Translations under genes and position numbers: made by a program
The notes under the pieces: model-generated
What the model saw: the letters and a program-made list of their open reading frames with translations, nothing else
What the model was told of the DNA's origin: nothing
The model's database searches: none
Origin: Tsukamurella pseudospumae
Lineage (GTDB): Bacteria > Actinomycetota > Actinomycetes > Mycobacteriales > Mycobacteriaceae
Assembly (NCBI RefSeq): GCF_001575205.1
Contig: NZ_LSRE01000002.1
Location: forward strand, 186,001-250,000
Direction of reading: 5' to 3'
DNA: 64,000 bases
Shown here: piece by piece, positions 1 through 7,981 of the stretch
How positions within the stretch are numbered: position 1 is the stretch's first letter
Layout of the letters: each line of letters begins with the position of its first letter

Positions 1-204
1 GCCGAGGATCTCCGACGAGGCCCGCTGCAGGCGGTGCTGCAGGTCGGTGCGAGCGGTGTCGTCGAGCCAGCGCCAGGTGTAGAACATCAGCGGCAGGCCC
101 AGGAACAGGCCGGTGACCGCGACGACCGCGATGGTCGAGCGGAGGATGCGGTAGCGCACGCTGCGCGGACTAGCGGTCTGCGGAGGCGCTGCTCGAATCC
201 GCAT
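1..204 (-). CDS. Sensor histidine kinase, N-terminal part (truncated by window edge)
   Basis: Only the first 68 codons are present and the gene runs off the left edge. The translation has a short basic N-terminus, one strong hydrophobic segment (about residues 24-43, rich in Val, Leu and Gly) and then a polar region starting TWRWLDDTARTDLQHRL. This is what the first membrane helix and extracytoplasmic start of a sensor kinase look like. The ATG at 204 overlaps the end of the GtrA gene by 35 bp; a GTG at 159, just past the GtrA stop, is an equally good start. Assignment as a kinase rests on topology and on my memory that a kinase often lies beside gtrA and purK in related genomes; no catalytic domain is visible. 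Confidence 0.5.
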   Translation of the reverse strand, partial: MRIRAAPPQTASPRSVRYRILRSTIAVVAVTGLFLGLPLMFYTWRWLDDTARTDLQHRLQRASSEILG

Positions 205-730
205 CGTCGACGGGGATCGACTCCTGCGCGGGAGCGGTGGTGATCTCCTCCGGGAAGGCCCAGCGGCGCAGCGCCCAGAACCGGAACGCCATCTGCAGCA
301 GGTTGCCCACGATGTAGTTCAGCACGAAGTCGACCACGATCAGCGTGGTCTTCGAGTCGACCTGGCGCAGGTTGAAGAAGTTGTTGGCGATGAAGATAGG
401 CGCGGCCATGATCAGCACGCCGATGCCGGAGATGACGAAGAACAGCAGCGCCTCGTGGTGCTTCTCCCGCCCGCCGCGGTTCTTGAAGCTCCACTCGCTG
501 TTGAGGATGTACGACAGGATCACGGCGCACACGCCGGAGAAGATCTTCGCGACGGTGGGCTTGTCGCCGAGCACCGTGAGCACGAGGCCGTAGAAGATCG
601 CGAGGTCGAAGACCGCCGTCGTACTGCCCACGATCGCGAACTTGATCAGCTCGTGGTGCTGCATGACCAGCCCGCGCAGGGGAGCGGGGGTGCGATCGAG
701 AACCGCTTCGATGAATGCCACGTGCGCCAC
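170..730 (-). CDS. GtrA family membrane protein
   Basis: A 186-residue polytopic membrane protein. The family motif LIKFAIVGSTTAVFDLAIFY, with the Phe-x2-Val-Gly start and an Asp in the first helix, marks the GtrA/DPMS1-type fold, followed by an NSEWSFKNR segment and two further hydrophobic stretches. GtrA proteins are thought to help move polyprenyl-phosphate-linked sugars across the membrane; here that would serve cell-wall glycan synthesis. A longer open frame reaches 814, but the GTG at 730 (VAHVAFIEAV) is preferred because it leaves a normal intergenic space to the divergent purK. The neighbourhood (gtrA divergent from purK) matches the Rv3277/purK arrangement of mycobacteria. Confidence 0.8.
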   Translation of the reverse strand: MAHVAFIEAVLDRTPAPLRGLVMQHHELIKFAIVGSTTAVFDLAIFYGLVLTVLGDKPTVAKIFSGVCAVILSYILNSEWSFKNRGGREKHHEALLFFVISGIGVLIMAAPIFIANNFFNLRQVDSKTTLIVVDFVLNYIVGNLLQMAFRFWALRRWAFPEEITTAPAQESIPVDDADSSSASADR

Positions 731-837
731 TGTAACGGAACCGTGAATAGTACCGCGCGTCGTGTGACGAGGTCGTACCGGGCCGTAACCCCGTGCCGGG
801 CGCCCCGGCGGCATCCCGGACCTGCGATTATGGACCC

Positions 838-2061
838 GTGAGTGTTCAATCGCGCCAGGGGCGTCCCGTCGTGGCGATGGTCGGCGGCGGGCAGTTGGCC
901 CGCATGACCCACCAGGCCGCCATCGAGCTCGGACAGAGCCTGCGGGTCCTGGCCGCCGCGCCCGACGAGCCGGCCCCGCAGGTGTGCCCCGACGTGGTCC
1001 TCGGCGACCACGACGTCCTCGACGACCTGCGACGCGTCGCGACCGGCGCGCACGCGCTGACCTTCGATCACGAGGGCGTGCCCACCGAGCACCTGTTCGC
1101 GCTGCAGGCCGAGGGCGTGGTCGTGAACCCGCCGCCGCAGGCCCTGATGTACGCCCAGGACAAGCTGGCCATGCGGCACCGTCTGGCCGATCTCGGCGTG
1201 CCCGTGCCGGGCTTCGCGGAGGTCGGTGCCGTCGACGACGTGCGCGCCTTCTGGGACCGCTACCCGGGCGCCGTGGTGCTCAAGGCCGTGCGCGGCGGGT
1301 ACGACGGGCGCGGGGTGTGGCTGCCGGAGACCCTCGACGAGGCGCTGGCGATCGCGCACGAGCAGTTGGCGGCCGGCGTCCAGGTGCTCGCGGAACAGCG
1401 GGTGGAGCTCGCGCGCGAGCTGTCGGCGATGGTCGCCCGCTCGCAGTTCGGCCAGGGCGCCGCGTGGCCCGTGGTCGAGACCGTGCAGCGGAACGGGCAG
1501 TGCGCCGTGGTGCTCGCCCCCGCGCCGGGCCTGTCCGACGCGGACGCCGCGTTCGCGGAATCGCTGGCCCTGAGCCTGGCGAACGAACTGGGCGTCGTCG
1601 GTGTGATGGCGGTCGAGCTGTTCCAGACACCGTCGGGCGAGATCCTGGTGAACGAGCTGGCGATGCGCCCCCACAACTCCGGCCACTGGTCGATGGACGG
1701 CTGCACGACCAGCCAGTTCGAGCAGCACCTGCGGGCCGTGCTCGACTACCCCCTCGGCGACACCGCCGCCCGCGCTCCGCTGACGGTGATGGCGAACGTG
1801 CTCGGAGCCGCGCAGGAGCCCGAGATGAGCATGGACGAGCGGCTGCACCACCTGATGGCGCGGATGCCCGACGTCAAGGTCCACATGTACGGCAAGGGCG
1901 AGCGGCCCGACCGGAAGGTGGGGCACGTCAACCTCGTCGGCGGGTTCGACGGTGACCGCGAGGACCCCGAATACGTCGCCTCGCTCCGGGAGCGGGCGGA
2001 ACGCGCGGCGCACTGGATGGCGACCGCGGAGTGGACCGATGGATGGAGCGTGCATGGCTGA
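838..2061 (+). CDS. purK: N5-carboxyaminoimidazole ribonucleotide synthase PurK
   Basis: A 407-residue ATP-grasp enzyme that carboxylates aminoimidazole ribonucleotide with bicarbonate and ATP in purine synthesis. The N-terminal glycine-rich strand VGGGQLARM (residues 15-23), the HEGVP segment, and the metal/ATP-binding block [13 protein letters not shown] (from about residue 272) are diagnostic. Length is normal for the family. The open frame extends upstream to 793, but GTG at 838 is chosen because the family starts a few residues before the glycine-rich motif. Its last codons overlap purE by 8 bp, so the two are translationally coupled. An upstream TATGGA hexamer so close to the GTG suggests a leaderless or nearly leaderless transcript (inference). 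Confidence 0.95.
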   Translation: MSVQSRQGRPVVAMVGGGQLARMTHQAAIELGQSLRVLAAAPDEPAPQVCPDVVLGDHDVLDDLRRVATGAHALTFDHEGVPTEHLFALQAEGVVVNPPPQALMYAQDKLAMRHRLADLGVPVPGFAEVGAVDDVRAFWDRYPGAVVLKAVRGGYDGRGVWLPETLDEALAIAHEQLAAGVQVLAEQRVELARELSAMVARSQFGQGAAWPVVETVQRNGQCAVVLAPAPGLSDADAAFAESLALSLANELGVVGVMAVELFQTPSGEILVNELAMRPHNSGHWSMDGCTTSQFEQHLRAVLDYPLGDTAARAPLTVMANVLGAAQEPEMSMDERLHHLMARMPDVKVHMYGKGERPDRKVGHVNLVGGFDGDREDPEYVASLRERAERAAHWMATAEWTDGWSVHG

Positions 2062-2569
2062 GAACGGATCGGGGCCGCGCGTCGGCCTGATCATGGGCAG
2101 CGACTCGGACTGGCCCGTGATGGAGGCCGCAGCCGAGGCGCTCGCCGAGTTCGGGGTGCGGTTCGAGGTGGGCGTGGTCTCGGCGCACCGCACGCCGCAG
2201 CGGATGCTCGACTACGCCCGCGACGCCGCGGGCCGCGGCATCGAGGTGATCGTGGCCGGCGCCGGCGGCGCCGCGCACCTGCCGGGCATGGTCGCCTCCG
2301 CGACGCCGCTCCCGGTGATCGGCGTGCCCGTGCCCCTCAAGCACCTCGACGGCATGGACTCGCTGCTGTCGATCGTGCAGATGCCCGCCGGGATCCCCGT
2401 GGCGACGGTGTCCGTGGGCGGCGCCCGCAACGCCGGTCTGCTGGCCGTGCGGATCCTCGGCGCCGGCGATCCCGCGCTGCGCGCGAAGATGGTCGCCTTC
2501 CAGGACGGGCTCGAGCAGATGGTGCTCGCCAAGGACGAGGCGCTGCGCAAGCAGCTGCTCGAGGGCTGA
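2054..2569 (+). CDS. purE: N5-carboxyaminoimidazole ribonucleotide mutase PurE
   Basis: A 171-residue class I PurE that converts N5-CAIR to CAIR, the step after PurK. Signature features are MGSDSDW near residue 14, the catalytic His in SAHRTP (about residue 46) and the glycine-rich [11 protein letters not shown] stretch (about residues 74-84). The start ATG at 2054 lies inside the end of purK, in an 8-bp overlap; longer upstream frame extensions to 1952 only read through purK in another frame and are discarded. With purK it forms a two-gene operon that converges on the ABC exporter genes downstream. Confidence 0.95.
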   Translation: MAENGSGPRVGLIMGSDSDWPVMEAAAEALAEFGVRFEVGVVSAHRTPQRMLDYARDAAGRGIEVIVAGAGGAAHLPGMVASATPLPVIGVPVPLKHLDGMDSLLSIVQMPAGIPVATVSVGGARNAGLLAVRILGAGDPALRAKMVAFQDGLEQMVLAKDEALRKQLLEG

Positions 2570-2572
2570 CCG

Positions 2573-2612
2573 GCAGCGTCACCCGGTGACCGTCAGCGTC
2601 ACCGCGTGACGC
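2573..2612. terminator. Convergent hairpin region between purE and the ABC ATPase gene
   Basis: Two short palindromes sit at the convergent gene ends: GTCACC-C-GGTGAC (2578-2590) and GCGTCAC-CGC-GTGACGC (2596-2612), the latter overlapping the last codons of the ATPase gene. The decamer CAGCGTCACC is directly repeated. There is no T tract, which is usual in this kind of GC-rich genome. A bidirectional terminator is the simplest reading. Confidence 0.4.
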
Positions 2613-3285
2613 CGGACGGCGTGCGCAGGCGTCCGTCGTGGACCTCGACGAGGTGGTCCGCGCCCGTCAGCAGGGAGCGGTCGTGCGTGACCAGCACCGT
2701 CGCGGTGTCCTGTTCCCGCGTCAGGCGCGTGAGCAGGTCGACGACCGCCGCGCCGCGCTCGTGGTCCAGGGCGCTGGTCGGCTCGTCGACCAGGAGAACC
2801 GTCGGCTCGTTCATCAGCGCGCGGGCGATGTCGACGCGTTGACGCTGTCCGCCGGACAGCTGGTGCGGCCGCCGGTCCGCGTACCCGCCCAGGCCGACGG
2901 CGTCGAGCAGGTCCAGCGCCCGGCCGCGGGCCCGCCGCGCGCTGCCGCCGCGGATCACGGCCATCACCTGGAGTTGCTCCGCCGCGGTGAGGGAGGGCAG
3001 CAGATTCGGCTGCTGGAAGACGATGCCGATCTTCTCGCGCCGCAGCTCCGCCAGCTTCCCCCGGGACATGCCCGTCGTGGACGTCCCGTCGATCACGACG
3101 GTGCCGCTGTCGGGCGTGATGAGGGTGGCGGCGACGGCCAGAAGGCTCGACTTCCCGGATCCGGACGGTCCGACGACGGCGGTGAGCGTGCCCGCCGGAG
3201 CCTCGAGTGAGACGCGGTCGAGCGCGGTGAGGCGGCCGTCGCCGTCCGGGTAGGTCAGGGTGATGTCGGTCAGGTTCAGGGTCAT
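2599..3285 (-). CDS. ABC transporter ATP-binding protein, HrtA-like
   Basis: A 228-residue ATPase with every expected motif: Walker A GPSGSGKSS (39-47), Q-loop Gln91, signature LSGGQ (143-147), Walker B LLVDEP (164-169) and a D-loop SALD. It is of the MacB/LolD/HrtA type that pairs with an FtsX-fold permease. The ATG overlaps the permease stop by 4 bp (ATGA), so both proteins are co-translated. The divergent NarL-type kinase and regulator next door reproduce the corynebacterial chrSA-hrtBA layout, where the exporter removes haem; the substrate here is inferred from that layout, not from residues in this protein. A bacitracin/peptide exporter is the main alternative. Confidence 0.85.
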   Translation of the reverse strand: MTLNLTDITLTYPDGDGRLTALDRVSLEAPAGTLTAVVGPSGSGKSSLLAVAATLITPDSGTVVIDGTSTTGMSRGKLAELRREKIGIVFQQPNLLPSLTAAEQLQVMAVIRGGSARRARGRALDLLDAVGLGGYADRRPHQLSGGQRQRVDIARALMNEPTVLLVDEPTSALDHERGAAVVDLLTRLTREQDTATVLVTHDRSLLTGADHLVEVHDGRLRTPSGVTR

Positions 3286-4370
3286 CGTGCGCTCCCGAGT
3301 GCGGTCAAGGGGTCAACTGAGGTGATCCGGCGGATGGACAGCGCCGCTCCGAGGGCGCCGAGGACGATCATCACGGCGGCGGGTACCAGGACGGTCCCGG
3401 GCGTGAGCAGGAACGGGACCGCCGATCCGGCGACGACGGCGCCCAGGCCCGCGGCGATCGCGGTCCCGAGGGCGGTGCCGCCGACGAGGAGGACGAACGC
3501 CTGGCCGAGCGCGTCCTTGAGCAGCGCCGGCGTGGACGCGCCGAGGGCCTTGAGGATCGCGACGTCGCCGCTGCGCTGAATCGTCCAGACGGTGAAGAAC
3601 GCCCCGACGACGAGAGCGGAGATCGCGAACAGGAAGCCGCGCATCAACTGCAGCGAGCCGTTCTCGGAGGAGTAGGAACCGATGGCGGACAGGGACTTTC
3701 CGGGGGTGACGGTGGTGGTCCCGATGGCTCGGTCGGCCGCGCCCAGGTTGGCGCCCGGCGAAGTGGTGAGGGCGATGACGGTGGCCGCGGGGCTCTCCTG
3801 GTGTCCGGAGGGCGGGGCGAGCGACTGCCACGCGTCGAGGCCGGTCCAGATCACCGGCGTGTGGCTGAAGGAGGCGTCGCCGGACACGGCGGCCACCGTG
3901 AACGCACGGCCCGCGATCGTGACGGACTGGCCCGCGCTCACCCGGAGGTCCGCGGCCGCGGCGTCGGAGAGGACGACGGCGTCGCCGCTGATCTCACTGC
4001 TCTCGGGGGCGAGAGTGCTGCCCGGCTGCACGCCGAAGGCCGTCACGCCCGTGCTCCGATCGCCGGCCGTCGCCTTGGTGGTGGTGATGCCCAGGGGTTC
4101 GGCGTGCTCGACGCCCGGCACGGCGGACCACTGCCGCCACTGGGCCTCGGTCACCGTCGAATCGGAGAAGGACAGGTCCTGCCCGCCCGACGGGCTCTGG
4201 AAGGCGAGGTGGTCGGCGGGCAGATCGGCGATGGCGGAGACGTTCTGCCGGGCGAGTCCCCCGGTCAGCCCCGACAGGAGACCGACCAACAGGGTGATCA
4301 GCACGATGACGGTCCCCATGAGGGCGAACCGCCCCTTGGCGAACCTCAGATCTCGTAAGGCGACGAACAC
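3282..4370 (-). CDS. FtsX-like ABC permease, HrtB-like
   Basis: A 362-residue permease with one N-terminal membrane helix (about residues 17-38), a large extracytoplasmic domain of roughly 190 residues, and three C-terminal helices ending in a short cytoplasmic tail SIRRITSVDPLTAL. The sequence SVDPLTAL is the conserved C-terminal motif of MacB/FtsX-fold permeases. The N-terminal MFVALRDLRFAKGRFALMG is typical of the HrtB/DevC branch. Cotranscribed with and upstream of the ATPase. The divergent sensor kinase suggests that expression is switched on by a membrane or haem stress signal (inference). Confidence 0.85.
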   Translation of the reverse strand: MFVALRDLRFAKGRFALMGTVIVLITLLVGLLSGLTGGLARQNVSAIADLPADHLAFQSPSGGQDLSFSDSTVTEAQWRQWSAVPGVEHAEPLGITTTKATAGDRSTGVTAFGVQPGSTLAPESSEISGDAVVLSDAAAADLRVSAGQSVTIAGRAFTVAAVSGDASFSHTPVIWTGLDAWQSLAPPSGHQESPAATVIALTTSPGANLGAADRAIGTTTVTPGKSLSAIGSYSSENGSLQLMRGFLFAISALVVGAFFTVWTIQRSGDVAILKALGASTPALLKDALGQAFVLLVGGTALGTAIAAGLGAVVAGSAVPFLLTPGTVLVPAAVMIVLGALGAALSIRRITSVDPLTALGSAR

Positions 4371-4465
4371 GGTGTGGGCCAGTCCTTTCCGGCTGTGAAT
4401 GTGATGTCTCCACGGTCGTCGCCGGACCGCCGCCGCGCCTCTCGCGCACGGTGTCAGTTCGCGGG

Positions 4466-4497
4466 CCGAAGGATGGCGGCGGATCTACATCTTTCGG
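4466..4497. promoter_or_regulatory. Inverted repeat in the divergent ABC exporter / two-component promoter region
   Basis: Arms CCGAAGGATG (4466-4475) and CATCTTTCGG (4488-4497) match at 9 of 10 positions around a 12-nt spacer. It lies in the 168-bp gap between the permease and kinase genes, which is where a NarL-type response regulator would be expected to bind to control both divergent operons. No experimental support; a hairpin in the 5' leader is also possible. Confidence 0.4.
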
Positions 4498-4538
4498 AAG
4501 AGGCGCGGGCGGGTGCGGGTCAGTAGCGTGGGGACACT

Positions 4539-5807
4539 GTGACCGGCAGATCGGCGACGCCCACTCCCACACCGCGCAGCTCGGTGTGGTGCCTGCACCT
4601 GTTGATGGTGGGGCTGCTGGCGTTCGTCGCCGTCCGCGCCCTCGCGGACGGGGCTCCGCACGCAGGGGCCTCGCTCGCCGCCGCGGTCGTCTGCGTACTC
4701 GTGTACGCGGTCGGCGCGTTCGCGCCGGCGGTGCGCGGATCGCGGGGCCGGGCGCGGGTGTGGATCGCAGCGCTGTGCGCGGCGTGGCTGGTACTGCTCG
4801 TCTGCACGGGGGATGCGGTGTGGGTCGCGTTCCCTTTGTACTTCCTCCAGCTGCACCTGTTGCCGCGGCGGACGGGGCTCGTGGTGGTCCTCGCGACCAC
4901 CGCCGCCGCCGTGATCGGATTCGCCGTGCACGAGGGGGCCTTCAGCCCGGCGATGCTCATCGGGCCGGGGCTCGGGGCGGCGGTGGCCGTCGTCGTGGTG
5001 TTCGGGTACCAGGCGCTCTACCGGGAGAGCGAACGCCGGCGGGGCCTCATCGAGGAACTCACTGCCACACGGGCGGATCTGGCCGCGGTGCAGCACACCG
5101 CAGGTGTTCTCGCAGAACGGGATCGGCTGGCGCGCGAGATCCACGACACGCTCGCCCAGGGGTTCTCGAGCATCCAGTTGCTCCTGCACGCGGCCGAACG
5201 GGCGCTGCCCCCGGAACCGGGGGAGACGGACCTCGCGGCGGTTGCGGACCGCGCGGCGGCGAAGGACCTCGCGGCGGCGAGGGACTACATCGTGCAGGCG
5301 CGCCGTGCCGCCGGCGACAACCTCGGCGAGGCCCGCCGGTTCGTGGCCGCGCTGACGCCGCCCGCCCTCGACGGCACGACCATCGCCGGGGCACTCGAGC
5401 GGCTGTGCGAAGCGACCTCCGCCCGCCACCGGATCGACGCCGCCTTCCGCCTCGCCGGGCGCCCGAGGCCGCTCGCCAAGGCGCAGGAGGTCGCGCTGCT
5501 GCGGGTCGCGCAGTCGGCGCTGTCGAACACGGTCCGGCACGCCGATGCGGCGAGCGCGACGGTGACGCTGACCTTCGAGGAGGACGCCGTGGAGCTGCTG
5601 GTCGCCGACGACGGACGCGGGTTCGACACCGCATCGGTCCCACTGCCGGAACCCGGCACCGGCGGGTTCGGGCTGCCTGCGATGAACGCGCGCGCACGCG
5701 AACTCGGCGGCGTCCTGGACGTGACGTCGACACCCGGCGGGGGAACCTCCGTCCGGTTGCGCATCCCCCTGGAGGACAACGGAATCGAGGCACGCGATGA
5801 CCGATGA
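4539..5807 (+). CDS. NarL-family sensor histidine kinase, ChrS-like
   Basis: A 422-residue kinase. Five or so hydrophobic segments fill residues 20-145, followed by a short coiled linker, the HisKA_3 box REIHDTLAQGFSSIQLLL with the phosphoacceptor His202, and an HATPase_c domain with NTVRHADA, DDGRGFD and GGFGLPAM motifs. The start is a GTG at 4539. Its stop overlaps the regulator ATG by 11 bp, so kinase and regulator are coupled. The membrane-embedded sensor with almost no extracytoplasmic loop fits kinases that sense the membrane or a lipophilic ligand such as haem (ChrS, LiaS). The ligand is inferred only from the neighbouring HrtBA-like exporter. Confidence 0.88.
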   Translation: MTGRSATPTPTPRSSVWCLHLLMVGLLAFVAVRALADGAPHAGASLAAAVVCVLVYAVGAFAPAVRGSRGRARVWIAALCAAWLVLLVCTGDAVWVAFPLYFLQLHLLPRRTGLVVVLATTAAAVIGFAVHEGAFSPAMLIGPGLGAAVAVVVVFGYQALYRESERRRGLIEELTATRADLAAVQHTAGVLAERDRLAREIHDTLAQGFSSIQLLLHAAERALPPEPGETDLAAVADRAAAKDLAAARDYIVQARRAAGDNLGEARRFVAALTPPALDGTTIAGALERLCEATSARHRIDAAFRLAGRPRPLAKAQEVALLRVAQSALSNTVRHADAASATVTLTFEEDAVELLVADDGRGFDTASVPLPEPGTGGFGLPAMNARARELGGVLDVTSTPGGGTSVRLRIPLEDNGIEARDDR

Positions 5808-6432
5808 ACCGATTCGCATCCTCATCGCCGACGACCATCCGATCGTGCGCGCCGGACTGCGCGCGGTGCTGCAGACGGAGCCCGGGATGGTCGTCGTCGC
5901 CGAGGCCGCGACCGCGGAGGAGGCGGTCGCCCGGGCGGCGGTGGGCGACGTCGACGTCGTTCTGATGGACCTGCAGTTCGGGCGCGGCATGGGTGGCGCG
6001 GAGGCGACGGCGCAGATCACCGCGCGACCGGACGCTCCCCGGGTCGTGATCATCACGACCTACGACTCGGACGCCGATACGCTTCCCGCCATCGAGGCGG
6101 GGGCGACGGGCTACCTGCTCAAGGACGCCCCGCCGGAGGAGCTCGCCGCCGCCGTCCGCACCACGGCGGGAGGGCGCACCGCGCTCGCGCCGTCGGTCGC
6201 CGACCGGCTGGTCAACCGGCTCCGGGTTCCGGGTGCCGCCCTCACCCGCCGGGAGGGGGAGGTGCTCGCCCTCGTGGCCGACGGGCTGTCCAATCACGCG
6301 ATCGCCGCGGAGCTGCACCTCACCGAGGGCACCGTCAAGTCCCACCTGGCCCGCATCTACGCCAAGCTGCACGTCGAATCCCGGACCGCCGCCGTCGCCG
6401 CGGCCGTCAACGCGGGCATCCTCCGGCGCTGA
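5797..6432 (+). CDS. NarL/LuxR-type response regulator, ChrA-like
   Basis: A 211-residue regulator with a receiver domain (acidic pair Asp12-Asp13, phosphoacceptor Asp58 in LMDLQF, Lys in LLKDAPP) and a C-terminal LuxR helix-turn-helix from about residue 147 (LTRREGEVLALVADGLSN ... GTVKSHLARIY). Partner of the kinase immediately upstream. It probably controls the divergent exporter and its own operon through the inverted repeat between them (inference from layout). Confidence 0.92.
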   Translation: MTDEPIRILIADDHPIVRAGLRAVLQTEPGMVVVAEAATAEEAVARAAVGDVDVVLMDLQFGRGMGGAEATAQITARPDAPRVVIITTYDSDADTLPAIEAGATGYLLKDAPPEELAAAVRTTAGGRTALAPSVADRLVNRLRVPGAALTRREGEVLALVADGLSNHAIAAELHLTEGTVKSHLARIYAKLHVESRTAAVAAAVNAGILRR

Positions 6433-6454
6433 CGCGGCCCTCGCCGTGCCCCGG

Positions 6455-6472
6455 TTTCGGCACCGCCCGAAA
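6455..6472 (+). terminator. Short hairpin after the response regulator
   Basis: TTTCGG (6455-6460) and CCGAAA (6467-6472) pair around a 6-nt loop, 22 bp past the regulator stop. It ends exactly where the left arm of the 148-bp inverted-repeat element begins, so it may be either a small intrinsic terminator or a flank of that element. Confidence 0.35.
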
Positions 6473-6620
6473 TCGACTGTGAAACCGTGACCACTGGTGA
6501 CAAACCGGACGTGATCGAGATCGCCGCCACGGCCGGGATCGGCATCCGCCACGTTCGGTGACCTGCTGACGAGCGTTCGAGTGTCCGATTTGTCACCAGT
6601 GGTCACGGTTTCACAGCCGA
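6473..6620. repeat. 148-bp element with 38-bp terminal inverted repeats
   Basis: The left arm (6473-6510) and right arm (6583-6620) match as inverted repeats at 36 of 38 positions. The central 28 bases (6477-6504 against 6589-6616) are a perfect match that contains GTGACCACTGGTGAC. The 72-bp interior has no open frame worth noting. The gap between the regulator and the acyl-CoA dehydrogenase gene is 320 bp, and this element fills nearly half of it. Perfect arms of this length are far beyond chance and beyond an ordinary terminator. A non-autonomous mobile element (MITE-like) or a long structured RNA are the two readings. No flanking target duplication was recognised. Confidence 0.75.
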
Positions 6621-6684
6621 CGAATCGTGCCGTGGTGTCTTTTCCGGATGAGTCGCTATCGGATGTTTGGTTACGTGCGACTAA

Positions 6685-6711
6685 CTGACAGGATTCGCGC
6701 GGGGCTAGAAT
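6685..6711 (+). promoter_or_regulatory. Candidate promoter of the fadE25-like gene
   Basis: CTGACA (6685-6690) and TAGAAT (6706-6711) resemble -35 and -10 boxes, with a slightly short 15-nt spacer. The -10 lies 41 bp before the ATG. A weak GTTA-N8-TAAC dyad overlaps the -35 region and could be an operator. Confidence 0.4.
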
Positions 6712-6752
6712 CATCGGCGAACACACCACGTAGACGCTGATGGAGGCCGTCA

Positions 6753-7913
6753 ATGGCAGGCAACCCCGACTTCGATCTGTTCCAGCTCCCCGAGGAGCAC
6801 CAGGAACTGCGCGCAGCCATTCGGGCGCTCGCGGAGCGCGACATCGCGCCTCACGCCAAGGATGTGGACGAGAAGGAGCGGTTCCCGCAGGAGGCGCTGG
6901 ACGCGCTGGTCGCCAGCGGTTTCAACGCCATCCACGTGCCCGAGGAGTACGGCGGCCAGGGCGCCGACTCCGTCGCCACCTGCATCGTGATCGAGGAGGT
7001 GGCCCGCGTCTGCGGCAGCTCCTCGCTGATCCCCGCCGTCAACAAGCTCGGCACCATGGGCCTGATCCTCAACGGCTCCGAGGAGCTCAAGCAGCAGGTG
7101 CTCCCGTCGCTCGCGAACGGCGAGGCGATGGCCTCCTACGCGCTGTCCGAGCGCGAGGCCGGCTCCGACGCCGCGTCGATGCGCACCCGCGCCCGCAAGG
7201 ACGGTGAGGACTGGGTCCTCAACGGCTCCAAGTGCTGGATCACCAACGGCGGCAAGTCCACCTGGTACACGGTGATGGCGGTGACCGACCCCGAGAAGGG
7301 CGCCAACGGCATCAGCTCGTTCGTCGTGCACAAGGACGACCCGGGCTTCTCCGTGACCGGCTACGAGCACAAGCTGGGCATCAAGGGCAGCCCCACCGCC
7401 GAACTGGCCTTCGAGGAGTGCCGCATCCCCGGCGACCGGATGATCGGCGCCGAGGGCACCGGCTTCAAGACGGCGCTGCAGACCCTCGACCACACCCGCC
7501 CCACCATCGGCGCGCAGGCCGTGGGCATCGCGCAGGGCGCACTCGACGCGGCGATCGACTACATCAAGGACCGCAAGCAGTTCGGCAAGTCCATCTCCGA
7601 GTTCCAGGGCGTCCAGTTCATGGTCGCCGACATGGCGATGCGCCTCGAGGCGGCCCGCCTCATGGTCTACACCGCCGCCGCCCGCGCCGAGCGCGGCGAG
7701 AAGAACCTCGGCTTCATCAGCTCCGCGTCGAAGTGCTTCGCCTCCGACGTCGCGATGGACGTGACCACCGACGCCGTGCAGTTGCTCGGTGGTGCCGGCT
7801 ACACCCGCGACTTCCCGGTCGAGCGCATGATGCGCGACGCCAAGATCACCCAGATCTACGAGGGCACCAACCAGGTCCAGCGCATGGTCATGTCGCGCCA
7901 GCTGCTGCGCTGA
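6753..7913 (+). CDS. fadE25: Acyl-CoA dehydrogenase, FadE25-type
   Basis: A 386-residue flavoprotein that introduces the alpha-beta double bond in acyl-CoA during beta-oxidation or branched-chain amino acid breakdown. FAD-binding blocks YALSEREAGSDA and WITNGG, the C-terminal QIYEGTNQVQR with the catalytic Glu (about residue 370), and an overall length matching short/medium-chain dehydrogenases support the call. A GGAGG ribosome site precedes the ATG. Its place beside purE and purK is the same as FadE25 (Rv3274c) in mycobacteria, which is why that symbol is used; the preferred substrate cannot be read from the sequence. Confidence 0.92.
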   Translation: MAGNPDFDLFQLPEEHQELRAAIRALAERDIAPHAKDVDEKERFPQEALDALVASGFNAIHVPEEYGGQGADSVATCIVIEEVARVCGSSSLIPAVNKLGTMGLILNGSEELKQQVLPSLANGEAMASYALSEREAGSDAASMRTRARKDGEDWVLNGSKCWITNGGKSTWYTVMAVTDPEKGANGISSFVVHKDDPGFSVTGYEHKLGIKGSPTAELAFEECRIPGDRMIGAEGTGFKTALQTLDHTRPTIGAQAVGIAQGALDAAIDYIKDRKQFGKSISEFQGVQFMVADMAMRLEAARLMVYTAAARAERGEKNLGFISSASKCFASDVAMDVTTDAVQLLGGAGYTRDFPVERMMRDAKITQIYEGTNQVQRMVMSRQLLR

Positions 7914-7981
7914 TCCGTCGATCGCCCACGATTCGACAGCGGCGCGCCCCCGTCGTCCGGTCCGGGCCTAACCTGGACCGC

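Noticed and set aside
646-2193. Very long antisense open frames over purK, secA, desaturases, FAR and htrA
   Set aside because: They mirror the codon positions of well-supported genes in a GC-rich genome, have Arg/Ala/Pro-biased translations and no ribosome sites.
6669-6685. FadR/KstR-type operator before fadE25
   Set aside because: GTTA-N8-TAAC arms are only 4 bp, too weak to claim.
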